Counted from the first letter of the stretch, positions 12,251-25,076 are shown. The stretch: DNA of 64,000 nucleotides from Lamellibrachia columna (GCA_963662155.1 OY759269.1:22496878-22560877), one strand, 5' to 3'. Notes: a model not told the origin generated them from the sequence alone. A program made the numbers and translations.

Positions 12251-13055
12251 TAGCATACGGACTACTTCCTCTATAACTTTAAAAAGCTTGTCAAAACTTG
12301 TCAGTTACCTGGTCGACGGTTAGGCAAGTTTTTCTATGTATTTTGAGATTGAAATGGAATAAACAGTGGTATCGGGAACCCCTAAAAGGTTTGTTTGTGG
12401 GAAGGGTATGAAAATTAGCTGTGAAGTCTGGTATCGGCGATAAAAAGGGTTGCAATGAAAGCCGTAGGGAACAAGACGGTGTAAATGAGACGCCGATTTA
12501 TTCCCGCGAAAATGTAGATGTTCTTATCAATGCGAAGGTCATTAAAAAGGTCACTCCTGTTTCATATAGCACGCGACGTCACTTCGATATACAATTATTT
12601 CCTTTCATTCGACGTCGCCGTGATGCGCCGCTGCGTTGCTGAGACGATATCGGCTCGTGTATACTCGGCTTTACCTACCAACACATTCCATATGAGTCAA
12701 ACCAGTGGCTGGAACACCCCAGTACAGCCAAAATTGAAAAGAAACGGCGACGGATCAGTTCTAAGTAACACGCTATAATGGAAACGGTGTTATATCAATC
12801 TATTTTTCCACTGGAAGAAAACTTTTTAGTGAGGATGGATCGCTCTTATTGCCGGCATCACCTATGTAAAAAAAATTGCCCCATCCATTATTTTACCTGC
12901 GAGATACATATGATACAAGTCACACGTGGACAAATCCACCCATTTGTCCATGAATTTCTCTGGACCCAATTGTTGCTCTGTCAGTGCCACTGCCCCAAAA
13001 CAATTACACCTGTTCTCATGAATTTCGTTTTCAACCTACTTGATATTTTCTGTCA
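12250..13055. other. No gene recognised
   Basis: Overlapping frames of 73-116 residues (12421-13128) show no recognisable motif. CpG content is somewhat raised at 12540-12660. I see no supportable exon. Confidence 0.4.
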
Positions 13056-13059
13056 GTCA

Positions 13060-13205
13060 CGTATGACGAACTCAACTTTCCTGCATACCACACCAGTTTA
13101 TCTAGATCATCCTGTAAATGTGGTTTAGCATTTGTAACCTTTCTGAATACTGTTATGTCATCTGCAAATTTCTGAACTTTGCTAGATATGTCATCGTCTA
13201 ATTCA
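13060..13205 (-). pseudogene. LINE reverse-transcriptase fragment containing FADD
   Basis: On the minus strand a short frame reads NELDDDISSKVQKFADDITV and then HLQDDLDKLVWYAGKLS. The pattern of an acidic stretch, the FADD catalytic motif, then QxDLxxLxxW is standard for CR1/Jockey-group RTs. Only about 50 codons remain, cut on one side by a CACG microsatellite. Confidence 0.75.
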
Positions 13206-13209
13206 TTTA

Positions 13210-13213
13210 CACA

Positions 13214-13290
<77 letters not shown>

Positions 13291-13312
13291 GCACGCGCAC
13301 ACACACACACAC
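13210..13312. repeat. (ACGC)n and (AC)n microsatellite
   Basis: Perfect CGCA tetramers followed by AC dinucleotides. Apparent His/Ala/Arg/Thr or Cys/Val/Arg frames are artefacts. Confidence 0.95.
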
Positions 13313-13729
13313 ATATATACCGAGGTATATTCCTTTACTGCGCTGTTCAGTACATCATCAGCTTTAAATTGTAATAGTGTCAACAACAATACAATTGACA
13401 TTTTGACTGCAAAAATGCACCTGTGTCTTTAATGAGTGATATTTTTTGTGGGAAAATATAGCTTTTGTCATGTGTGGTGTTATGGCTGTTATGACAATAG
13501 TTTTGTTAATATGTAATATACAAAACTGTGGCCCGTATAGAGGCAGAATAATAAACGGGTATTAGAGAAATCACCTCAATGTGAGGTCTGAGCTTGCCTG
13601 GTCAAAACAAGGGCGTCGATTCGGGGAGCAGTTTTGGATAAGGAGACACGGCATTAGTTGTCCATGCAGAACATTACCGAGAATCCTTGGTCGCAGAGAT
13701 AAGTAGACGGAAACATTAACAATGCCCTC

Positions 13730-14330
13730 ACAGGCACATCGATCATATATGGATACGATTCACTCATTTTAGACAAGACCTTTGTCATGCTTCAAACGCA
13801 TCACGTGCGGTGGAGTCGTTCAAGAACTTCCGCATACACGCCGTTTCAGAGATATCGCACTCCACAGAGAACTGATGAAATTCGAATCCAGCGCATTCAG
13901 ATCCGGGAAGTATGTCGGACATTCCTTCCGCGTAGAAGGCGCCTGCACAAGTTGCCACGAGTTTCCATGTCCAGTTTCTTCATCCTGAAACGCCACCGTT
14001 ATGTGTTCAAACATGCTGAAGGTTCCTTCCTTGATTTTGCCGTCCCACCAGCTGTAGCTTCATGACGAATGCGTGTACGTTGTTCACGAAATCAATTATC
14101 GTGGTGAACCGGCCTTGGGGTAACTTAGCGAGTTCATGTGGAAACGATGTCGCCCAAGCAAGCCAACTTCAAGAGCCACGTTTGTCCGAGAGTTTCTCTA
14201 CGAATTTTCGAGACTGCTCCTTGCAGACGTTCCCCGTGAGAGCCAACGGACCTCAATGTGGGAGAGCAGAGCCTTTTTTCTTCATCCGACTATTAGCACA
14301 AGAGGCGGAAGGGTTGGGTATTGACTTGAT
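13730..14330 (-). pseudogene. hAT-type transposase relic (EPM2AIP1/GTF2IRD2-like region)
   Basis: The minus-strand frames, joined across stops, contain WLLKLAWATSFPHELAKLPQ, then FTTIIDFVNNVHAFVMKLQL, then FEHITVAFQDEE. The order LAF-x-TDF, HLN/NxxLQGR-like, and V-x-AF-x-KLxLW is that of the middle part of domesticated and free hAT transposases of the EPM2AIP1/SCAND3/GTF2IRD2 group. Several stops and a frame change near 14005 show it is dead. The identification is from remembered family pattern, not a search, so it is moderate. Confidence 0.5.
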
Positions 14331-14564
14331 TTAAACCATTTCAAAGAGGCAGCGAAATCATCAAACTGATAGCGTTGAATGTTTGCTTGAAAAGAATAAG
14401 TTTTCTTTGAATTTGGTAGTATTACAGAAGCACATGTTCTCCTTCGTGGACCACACAAATTGACAGCATTACTGCATCTTAGCTTCAGCTAACCCTCAGC
14501 GTACCCCCTGGAAAACCTCAGCCGTACCTCCGGAGGTATGCTTACCCCGCATTGGAAACCGCTT

Positions 14565-14870
14565 ATCTAAGCCTTGGTACTTGGTGGTGCCAGGTACTTG
14601 GTGGTGCCAGGTACTTGGTGCCAGGTACTTGGTGGTGCCAGGTACTTGGTGCCAGGTACTTGGTGGTGCCAGGCAATAGACGATATTCGCGACGTATGCG
14701 CGCTGCTTTTAGCTCAAGCCTTTCACGAATTAATATAAATTACTAATAATAATAATAAAGTTCATTACAGAAATCACAACATGATTTTTACTATTACTTG
14801 CTTATTAGTATTATTATTACTAACTTATTACTTCTAAACAATCACAGCATACAATCCGCAAGCTCAAAAA
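14565..14870 (+). repeat. Dispersed repeat D, copy 1, with internal TACTTGGTGGTGCCAGG tandem
   Basis: The first 110 bases are repeats of TACTTGGTGGTGCCAGG and the shorter TACTTGGTGCCAGG. They are followed by CAATAGACGATAT, a GCGCGCTGC word and an (AAT)n tract. The post-tandem part recurs at 33414-33790, and a diverged version at 41525-41850. No protein is encoded. Confidence 0.75.
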
Positions 14871-14904
14871 CGGTTACCACGAGACACGCGCGGGAAGCGA
14901 ACTC

Positions 14905-15214
14905 CACCTCCCCTCCAACCCCGAAGCGAAGACTTACAAGAGTTACTTACCTCTAGTCCAACGATTTCGGCGAGTTTTTTGAGTTCGGTGAATCTTATTT
15001 CTTTGTCCCAGTCTTCTGCAGGGATTGTGGGGGGGGGCATCGGCCCGCACGAAAAAATCAGACTTGTTATGAGGATGCGTAATATAAGGTCAAATAACTT
15101 ACACCTGATAGTGATATACACTTGACACAGTTGACAGCAGCATGCACGTGATAGTAACTTGCACCTGACAGTAATATACAAATGACAATAACATGCACCT
15201 GACATCGCTCGTTA
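14905..15214 (+). repeat. Dispersed repeat A, copy 2
   Basis: Reverse complement of 10994-11300, including the conserved coding-like peptide (minus strand, WDKEIRFTELKKLAEIVGLE) and the following splice-donor-like GTAAGTAACTC. It abuts the composite repeat that continues to 16.7 kb. Confidence 0.75.
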
Positions 15215-15835
15215 AAGGAAAAAGTGTAAATTTTGGGTCAAAAGGTTAACTTTTTATTTTTTAACTATGGTATAGTTTGTTGTTAATGTACCACTTATGG
15301 TCTACTGAACAAAGCTTTTTATAAAATATTCAATACGTGAAACATATGTACACCGGTAGATCAGATTTAAGTTCAAAATCCGATTATATATGAAAACCTT
15401 ACCTCGGCCTTACATTAATTGTACCCCTTTAACCGTATTCAATTGTTTTGTTTTGTTATTGTGACAACCACTGACATTACTCTTGGTCATATAGACTATT
15501 TGGCACCTCCTGGTCTGTACGTACCATGTGAAATCCCTAGTGCATTTGTTTTCCATAAATAAACATTAAGACACACTTGTAGCCAAATTAAATTGCCATT
15601 TTGCTCTTGTGATCCCTTATGAAAACATACCATGGAATAACATGGTATATTGGAACTTCGTTATTACATAGTATTACATGTTCAAACATAGCATACTATG
15701 ATATTATTGGTAAACTATGGTAGACCATGCTTTTCATATATTGTGTATGGTAAATGTATGGTATACCATGGTTTCCCTGGCATACCATGACTTCCATTGT
15801 ATATCATGATATTTTGACCAGATTTTAACATTAAC
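15214..15835 (-). repeat. Repeat B remnant and palindrome-rich block (inverted-pair arm 2)
   Basis: Contains a diverged inverted copy of repeat B (about 15214-15375). A TTACATTAATTGTACC segment follows, shared with about 29343-29400, and then the CCATGG palindrome-rich block (about 15600-15835). The order mirrors 6207-6905. Confidence 0.75.
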
Positions 15836-16735
15836 ACAGTAGACCCTCTCGCCCCATACCTGTTCACCATAGTCTTGGACTACACTCTAAGAACTGTGAT
15901 TGGTGGCATAGAAGGACTAACCCATACCAGACATCAAAGCACCAGACATCCAGCCTCCCATCTCTCTGACCTGGACATCGCTCTGTTCGCTGACACGATA
16001 TAAGAAGCAGAATTGTTTCTTCATGAAGTGAAAAGTGCTTCCAAATCTACTGGACTATTTCTCGATCCAAGCAAAACAAAATACATGCACATCAACCCGC
16101 CTGATAATGATAGTGTACACTCTTCAGATGGGAGCCCAATTGAGAAATTATAGGATTTTAATATCTCGGATCCTACACAAACTCACAACATGACATCCAG
16201 TGTAGAAAAGCCCAGGTATGGGCGGCAGTTTACGCCTTTGACAAAGTTTGGAGAGCGCCCTCCTGCAAACCAAACTGAAGATTTTGGACGGTTGAACCGA
16301 TCCTGATATATGATGCGATTCACACTCGCTAACACAAAGAGTACAAAATCCACTGGATGGCGCATACACAAGAATGCTGCAGAACACTCAACACGTGTCT
16401 TGTCGCCATCACATGACCAACCAAGAACTTTATGGCTCCTTCCCACGGATCACCATCAGCGTGAGACAACGGCGTCTTCTTGTGACAGGTCATGTGATGA
16501 CGAAGTAGCCAACAATTAAAGTCCTGCTCTGGAAGCCCGATGACCCTCTGAGAAGAGGTTGACCAACAACAACTCTGCAAAACATCATAGAAAAAGACAT
16601 GAACCTCAGCGGGACAAATTTACTGACAGCAATGAAGAACCGAAACCACTCGAAGGAAATCATCACGTCACGAATTAACTGGATGATATAAGTAAATATA
16701 GGTATGTCTTTATCTACAGTGCTGTCAACCTGCGA
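15836..16735 (+). pseudogene. LINE reverse-transcriptase 3' half, degenerate (inverted-pair arm 2)
   Basis: Plus-strand frames give LAPYLFTIVLDYTLRTVIGG, then SDLDIALFADTI where the YADD-like box is eroded, then KSTGLFLDPSKTKYMHI, then a degenerate C-terminal tail. It matches the reverse complement of 5289-6207. Several in-frame stops and frameshifts make it non-functional. The RT upstream of DPLAPY is replaced by the palindrome-rich block, exactly as in arm 1. Confidence 0.78.
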
Positions 16736-16739
16736 TCAA

Positions 16740-17145
16740 TACAAAATTTAACACTTCATGGTGGCACACCCTGTCGGTTTTTGTTGGACACGTGGACTTG
16801 AGCAGAGACGTGGATTAATCGTCTGTCTATCAGTCAAATCTTACAAATATGAGATGATTCCACAAATAAATATATTGGGTATTTGGCAAAATAATACACC
16901 AAACCGTAATAATCTCAACGATTTCTGAGTAGGATTGTCCTGTTACTTGCAGTATTTCCAAATATGTAAACAAATTCACTGGTCTGGGACGAGACCACAA
17001 TTGATTTTCCATAGACTGATGTTATTATGTCCATTTGGATTGCTGCCAAAATTGAACAACTATTTTCTATATAAAATATAAAAATATCACTAGTACATTG
17101 AACTTGTATAAAGACATATGCTGTGTGAAATTTCTGAAAATGTGT
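16740..17145. other. No gene recognised
   Basis: AT-rich sequence before the GT microsatellite; no supportable frame. Confidence 0.5.
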
Positions 17146-17535
<390 letters not shown>

Positions 17536-17539
17536 TAAT

Positions 17540-18165
17540 GGTCTGGTGTAGGGCGTGCGTTAAAAGCGCACTCATGCGTAATACACAGCTTCTCCCAGAC
17601 AACCCTTCCTTCCTGTGGCACAGGGTGTTTTAATTGGACAAGGCTCTGGCTATAGGTGGACGTTTAGGCGCCCTAGAAACCAACTGAACAGCCTCTGCCT
17701 TCAGGTGCAGGTTCTTTTACCAAAGGCTAGTGGTGAGGTCCCCGACAGAAACCTCTGGAGGAACTGTGGCCTCGATATAAAGTGTGTGGGATCGTTTGGT
17801 TGGTCACCGACTTTCCCACCCTAACAGCTCTACGCGCAGCCATTGTCGGGTCTGTCATCAATCACCCTTTATTTAATCATTCCTAAAGTCCTGCGGCGAG
17901 GCGCAAATGTTGACGGGGCCAGGCAAAGTGACTGCTGGAAGCTCCTAGCGAGCAAGGTGGTCACTTTGTGCTGGGACCGAAGTAGCAGTACAACCCGGTA
18001 GCTACCCGCATGACCGAGCAGCCCTGTTTAGGAACCACTCTGCTCGCCCTGAAATGGGGACGAGGCTAGACAAGGTGCCTCAATCATAGCCTACTTCACT
18101 TTCCTCGCCTGAGAAACCGCGCTTAGCGAGGCCACTCGTATGCGGTTGCAAACAACGAAACGAAA
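17540..18165 (+). other. Probable LINE 5' untranslated region
   Basis: GC-richer sequence leads without a break into the endonuclease frame at about 18170. It shows no gene of its own. Assignment as LINE leader is by position only. Confidence 0.4.
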
Positions 18166-18169
18166 CGAA

Positions 18170-20150
18170 ACACATCCAGCGCCTGAGCATCGCTGCATGG
18201 AACGTCAGAACGCTCATGGACAAAAAGGACATCAATCGCCCTGAACACTGGACAGCTATTATCACCATGGAGCTTGGGCGTTGTGGCATCGACATAGCTG
18301 CTCTGAGCGAAATCAGATTTGCCGACGAAGGCCTACTCACTGACAGGTTAATGACACGGAGACCCAAGCTTGCTGACTCGCGCCATGCAACACTCACCAA
18401 TGCTTATGCACCAACACTGGACGCAACAAACGAAACAAAAGAAAGATTGTTGTACTGCCCTTGATTCCATCATTACATCCATACCAACGAATGACAAGGT
18501 TTTTCTTCTGGGAGACAATGCTCGTGTAGAGAGGAATGCAAACCAGTTCTACTGCTCAGCAAATATGCAGAGCACGAGAGGCTTATCACGAATATCACCT
18601 TTCGCATGAAAGATAAGTTCAAAACATCATGGATGCATCCCAGTGCAACACATTGACATCTGATGTCGTCACACGTCAACGTGATAGCGCAGATGTCCTC
18701 ATCACTAAAGCAATGCTTGGCTCTACAGCCTGCTGGACTGACCACAGGCTAATCCGTGCAAAACTAACGATGCAAATCGCACCAAAAGATCGTAACCAAC
18801 ATGCTACAAGGAGGAGGTTTGATGTGAGCAAACTGAAAGTCACAGAAATCAGCCATCAGTTCCAACAGAATCTAGAAGAGAGACTCTCCGATACACCAAA
18901 CGAGAATCTTTCGATAAATGATGAATGGACCTCTCTCGGCAACAACATCAAAGTATGCAAAGAAACACTTGGCTATCAAACCAAACACAATCAACATTGG
19001 TTTGATGACAATGACACAACAATCAAAGATCTGATAGACAAGAAACGAGCTGCCTTTATGGATTGTCAAAACCACCAAAACTGCTACACACGTAAAGCAA
19101 AACACCAACTCCTGCGTGCCGACGTACTCGCGAGTCCAACCTGATACAATCTACATAATTACTCAGATGCCGATTAGGACATAGCTGGCGTGGCGTGTTC
19201 AAGCTTGCCGTCTCGGGGCTAAATCGAAAGTGAAAACAGTAACCATTGTTGATCTTCAGTACGCGGACAACTGTGCAGTTGTCACTCACTCAGCACGAGA
19301 TCTCCAAAACACACTTGATGCCCTTGTAGATGCATATACGCTATTCGGACTCTCAATCAATGCACAAAGACAAAAGTTCTACATCAACCGGCACAACCAT
19401 CAGCTACAACACCACCACCAAACACTATCATAGTAGAAGGCACTGCACTTGATAAAGTTAACCATTTCGCATACTTAGAAAGCAACCTTCCCAGTCCAGC
19501 AAACATCGATGCGGAAATTCAATACAGAATAAAATGTGCCTGTGCTGCCTACGGAAGACTAAAAAGCCGTATCTTCACTGAATGAGGGTTTAGGACATCT
19601 ACGAAGATCCTGGTATACAAAGCTGTCGTGCTGCCCAAACTTTTGTGTGGCAGCGAAACATGGGTAATGTACCGTCGCCATATTAAAGCTCTTGAGACCA
19701 ATTTCAACACCGCACACTCAGAGCTATCCTGGGTGTCTGCTGGCAAAACCGAACAACCAATGCTAGCACCTTGAACAGGCACGCACCACCAGCATTGAGG
19801 CCCGCAAGGTTAAAACTCAGTTATGTTGGACTTGGTATATCAAACGCATGCCAGACACCATAGTTCCAAAGCAATTACTTGATGCCCAACTTACCACTGT
19901 TAAGCGTGCTACTGGGGCAACAGAAACGGTACAAAGACCAATTGAAAACAAACATGAAGAAATGCAACATAGATACGACCACCTGGGAAACTGACTATGA
20001 AGACCGTGTGCGATGGAAATCCATCTGCAAAACCGGCGTGGAACGTTTTGAACTAAACCGCTCAGCACAAGAAGCCGAAAACCGGCAGCGGTGGAAGGAC
20101 CGTGAATACAACAACGTCATAGTGACGACCACTACCGCTACTACTACGTG
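18170..20150 (+). pseudogene. Internally deleted LINE ORF2 of an endonuclease-bearing family
   Basis: The start reads LSIAAWNVRTLMD, followed by a GIDIAALSEIRFADEG block (18260-18340), the typical opening of an apurinic-like LINE endonuclease. ATLTNAYAPTLDATNETKE and a WTDHRLIR motif (about 18740) complete the endonuclease scraps. A linker runs to 19140. RT then resumes only at DLQYADNCAVVTHSARDLQ (19250-19310), so most of the fingers and palm is deleted. The catalytic YADD is YADN. The C-terminal tail reads LYGSETW-like (LLCGSETWVMY) and RQRWKDREYN. It is frameshifted at several points and not functional. Confidence 0.85.
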
Positions 20151-20337
20151 ACTACAACAACGTCACAGTGACGTCGACTACCGCTGCTACTACGCAAATA
20201 TGTGTGTGCGATGTGTGCAGCAGGATCTGCAAATCGCGAATCGGCCTGTTCAGTTACGCACTCATCGGACATAACTGGACACAATCACCATCTTCAATAA
20301 TACTCTCGGACTCATCATACTCGACAACGAGTGATTG

Positions 20338-20421
<84 letters not shown>

Positions 20422-20513
20422 TGTGTGTGTGTGAGGGGGGTGTGCGCGTGCGTACGTGTTGCGTGCAGCGCTGTGCTGCGTTTACGAGCGCGCGTGCGTG
20501 CGTGCGTGCGTGC

Positions 20514-20550
<37 letters not shown>
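20338..20550. repeat. (GA)n, (GT)n and (GCGT)n microsatellite cluster
   Basis: An 80-base GA run is followed by GT, degenerate GC-rich, GCGT and GT runs. No coding potential. Confidence 0.95.
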
Positions 20551-20589
20551 TAAGTGTGTTTGTTTGCGTGGAATGATGTTCTGTGTGTT

Positions 20590-21968
20590 GATGTGTTTAT
20601 TTTCTCGGATGACGTTCATGTTCTTCCTCGTAGAACCTTTTAAGTCAGGGATGAAGCCGACCAGTTCTTGTGCTGTTGTTCTGCTTCACCTGTTATCCTT
20701 TCCACGTTTTGCTCCGAACTGTAATACGTGTTGCTCCGTCGACACTCATGAGTGGTTCCAATACACTACTTTGACGCCGTCATAGAAACGTTTTGCGTCT
20801 TTTTGATCAGATGCTTGTTGAATCTCGCTAGCTCTATCGGACCACCAGGCCTCTTTCACAGCACGTAGCCTGACATGTGCGTGTTGCTTTTAGTGGCTAT
20901 AGGCTGTTGCTTTCGATGGCGAATTCTTGTCGTTTATCCATGCGAGATGTGAAGTGTGTTGTCGAGAATGTTCATTGCCTCTGTGTCATTTTCATTGAAC
21001 CAGAGTCTGTGCTTGTGCTGGGCAACACCGAGTATTTCATGGGCTGCTTCATATAAGGGATCTCTCAGACGTGCCCATTCGGTATCAGCATCTGGTGCTG
21101 GTTCGATATCTTCCTTGAATACGCTGTTAAGTTTTTTCGCTAATTGCTGTTGGACCGTTACCGAATTGAGTTTTGCAACATCAAGGTTTTTCCGTGGTTT
21201 TGCACTACGTCTGTGCTTGCTGGATTGTACATGGAGGCACATTTGGCTAGGTGTTATTCTGTCATGACCCGTGCCTTTCTTACGTCATGGATGTCACGTT
21301 GTCTGATTATGATGTAGTCGATCAGATGCCAATGTTTTGAGTGTACATGCATCCATGATATTTTGCATTTTTCCGCTTTTTGGAATAAGGTGTTTGTGAT
21401 GACAAGTTGAAATTCAGCACATAGTGTTAGAAGGAGGGACCCATTCGAGTTCTCATTTCCAACACCGTGATGCCCGATGACCCTTTTCCATGCTGTGAGG
21501 TCGCTTACTACTCGTGCATTGACATCTCCTAGGAGAATCAGTTTGTCGTGGCGAGCTGTTTTACGAATGATCGTTTTAAGATTTTCGTAAAAACGTTCCT
21601 TTTCTTCGGCCGGGTAGGTCATGGTTGGCGCATGATGGTGGCACGTCGATCGCCAGATAACCAGATGTGCATTAACATGGGTCGTTTGTTTATTCCTTTA
21701 GGCAAGGTGTCTATGTACAATGTATGAGTTGATTTTACTGCGAATCCTACACCGGCTTGTCTGGATTCATTATCTGGTTTGTCAATCCAGAAAAAGGTGT
21801 ATCCGGCACCTTTCTCGATAAGTTGTGATTCGCCTGGTAGTCATTTCTCACCTAGAGCGGCAATGGTGATGCCATATCTTGCAAGCTCCCTGCCAATGAT
21901 TGCAGTTCTCCTCTCCAGTTAACATTGTTGTCCTGAAGTGTTCTTACATTCCAGGTGCTTATATTCAT
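20590..21968 (-). pseudogene. LINE ORF2 5' portion (endonuclease), same family as 18.2 kb, opposite strand
   Basis: Starting at an ATG at 21968 on the minus strand the frame reads MNISTWNVRTLQDN. Next come GYTFFWIDKPDNESRQAGVG (about 21780), an ILLGDVNARV active-site region (about 21530), and SWMHVHSKHWHLIDYIIIRQ (about 21340). The linker follows, with LAKKLNSVFKEDIEP and HRLWFNENDTEA (about 21000). These match the endonuclease and linker of the plus-strand copy. Frame changes occur near 21620 and 21250. The element stops near 20590 next to the GT microsatellite, so RT is absent. A 24-bp minisatellite lies just upstream of the start codon. Confidence 0.83.
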
Positions 21969-21995
21969 CTTGTACAGTTTCTTGTGTTTTCGACC

Positions 21996-22217
21996 GCAGA
22001 GTTGGCTGACTAATCTGCCGCGGTGTTGGCTGACTAGTCCGCCGCAGTGTTGGCTGACTAGTCCGCCGCAGTGTTGGCTGACTAGTCCGCCGCAGTGTTG
22101 GCTGACTAGTCCGCCGCAGTGTTGGCTGACTAGTCCGCCGCGGTGTTGGCTGACTAGTCCGCCGCGGTGTTGGCTGACTAGTCCACCGCAGTGTTGGCTG
22201 ACTAGTCCGCCGCGGTG
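21996..22217. repeat. 24-bp minisatellite, about nine copies
   Basis: The unit TGTTGGCTGACTAGTCCGCC plus GC(A/G)G is repeated about nine times with single-base variants. It begins 28 bases upstream of the start codon of the minus-strand LINE endonuclease frame. It may therefore be part of that LINE's 5' region. Confidence 0.93.
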
Positions 22218-23250
22218 TGCTGACCAGCCTGGGCGGAGCCAGCTTTCTTTAGGGAACTTTTATATCCCCTCCTCCAATAGGAGAGAGCAGTGCTGCCCTT
22301 AAAGAAGGCTGCTCGGTCGCCCTAGCAGGATACGGACGTCATTGTGAACTCATTGTGAGGTGGTGTAGATTTTCGCAGATCTATCCCACACACTTGGTCT
22401 CTCCCCCTTTTATCTAGTGACTCAGTTTGGCTGAGACGGCTGAAGCCCGTTATGTGACCAGGTCGGGGTCACAGGCCGTTTCCGTTATAGGTTCAAAGGA
22501 ACAATAAACTACGTTAGCGCTGATATTTGCTTGTTTAAGGAAATGATTTTAGTTAGGTAGATATAATACTGATTTGTACTAGAATCACAATTACCAGACG
22601 ATTTTTTAAAGGATGGATTGGCGAAATATGACGTTAGTGCCGGATGATTATTTGCGGTGTCGACGTTCAGTTCAATATACATAGTCCTAGCATATTATGA
22701 AGACAAAATAAAAAAATCAACTGACACGCTAGCTGTCCCAGCTACCTTAGGTACAATTCCGAACAACTACCACAGGGATACATTCGTAGGTATACTTACT
22801 TTGTATGTAGCGTTGGGTAGGTGGCATGATGACTGCTTGTTGCGCACTTCTTAATGGTACTGACGCAGTTCACTAAGGAGTTGGTGAAAATGTGCAACCA
22901 AGTTTCTGTCAATATATGATTTATACTGAACGCTAAATTCTAGTGGTTTCGAACTTTCTTTGGCTTGTGGTTAACCCCCTCCTATGCCATAACAATGGGC
23001 CAATAAAGCTCTTAAATTTATTTTTGGTTGGTGTATATACAGTGTAATAGGGCAACTTTTCCCATGCATCCGCCATTCTATAAATTAAATTATATTTTGC
23101 TGATCAGTAGTCTCCTTTTCGATTTCTGGAGTTGGAGGTCACGACCCCTGGTAGAAGCTGAGTTCGATTTAAACTTAACAAGTCTTCAGCTTTAATTGCT
23201 TCTATACTATGTATCATTATTTTTAACTTATATTAAATCTGCTCAAATCT
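22218..23250. other. No gene recognised; likely LINE leader at its left side
   Basis: The first 250 bases are GC-richer and may continue the leader of the minus-strand LINE. The remainder is AT-rich, without supportable exons. Confidence 0.4.
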
Positions 23251-23259
23251 TCTAGACTC

Positions 23260-23820
23260 AAGATTTTGTCATTTTTAACATTGATTCAGCTCACTTGTTG
23301 TGAATCTACTTTGAACATTCTCCATTTTTGTTGTATAAGTAAGGCCTCCAAGCTTGTAAATAATACACCCGGTGAGGTCTTACAAGGTTCTTATACAATC
23401 TAGTAATAATTTATTTACTATTTTATTCATAACTTCTTTTAATCATACCCAGTACTAGATTTACGGTTTTCACTGTGTTTGCAACAAGTCTACGGGGATT
23501 AACACTTTCATGAATATTAACACCTACATATTTAACCTCTGTAATACTCTTTATAATGTGTTCTCCCAAAAATAGTCATATTTGGGATTACAATTCTCAA
23601 AATGTAAAAAATTACATTTTCCTGCATCAAGAGACATGTGCCACTTCTTCCACTGTAATAGCTTCATCAACGGAAAATCGTTGTGTCATTTACAAAATTG
23701 AGTACTTTAATGACTATGCCAACATAAGTGTCATTAATAGAATATAGACGATAAAGAATGTATATTAGCAAAAAATAAGACTGATCCATGTGGAACTAAG
23801 GGCTCATTGCATAAGTTCTA
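23260..23820 (-). pseudogene. Heavily degraded LINE reverse-transcriptase fragment
   Basis: Minus-strand frames recall RT block order. A VPHGSVL remnant of GVPQGSVLGPLLF lies near 23785, followed by MSLDAGKCNFLHFENCNPKY near 23610, which fits the KCxxLHFG block after YADD. An LTGCIIYKLGG remnant ends near 23350. Many stops are present. Confidence 0.6.
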
Positions 23821-23844
23821 AGTCCAAAAAACATATTGCATTTT

Positions 23845-23945
23845 GTATTGGTGGGTAGTGGTTTGTATTGGTGGGTAGTGGTTTGTATTGGTGGGTAGTG
23901 GTTTGTATTGGTGGGTAGTGGTTTGTATTGGTGGGTAGTGGTTTG
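23845..23945. repeat. 20-bp minisatellite, five copies
   Basis: The unit GTATTGGTGGGTAGTGGTTT is repeated five times almost perfectly. Confidence 0.95.
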
Positions 23946-23949
23946 GTCG

Positions 23950-24650
<701 letters not shown>

Positions 24651-24775
24651 ATATCGTCTCCGGCAGGTGGCGTTGATGCTGCTGATATAGTGCTGCAGTC
24701 GTTAGGGGCGCTGACGTTCAGTAAGAGATTATACACCTCTTTCCCTTTACTTGCACATAGGCCATATCACCCGGG

Positions 24776-24933
24776 TGTTAAATATGCATGTCTATGTCGT
24801 GGACTAGATGTGTAGTGATACATTTTCAGTGGCGAACTACGTGAGTAGTAATACATGCGTTTGCAAATAAAGATCAGTTATGTGCCACGAACCACGTGTA
24901 TGTTATATGTGCAGTGTCTGTGAATATACAACA
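24776..24933 (+). repeat. 5' LTR
   Basis: Begins TGTTAAATATG and ends ATATACAACA (TG...CA termini). The sequence GATAATTGGCGACGAGG follows, with TGGCG in the position of a primer-binding site. It differs from the 3' LTR by a 6-base absence and a few substitutions. Confidence 0.93.
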
Positions 24934-25076
24934 GATAATTGGCGACGAGGCGGATGGGATGGTACTAACTCATCGATGTGTGGAAACTAGATGTTTCCAA
25001 GATGTACTGTGAGTGAAACAGTTACTGAAACTTGACGTTGAGCTGTGAATGAAACAGCCGAAGAAGACGCGTAAGC

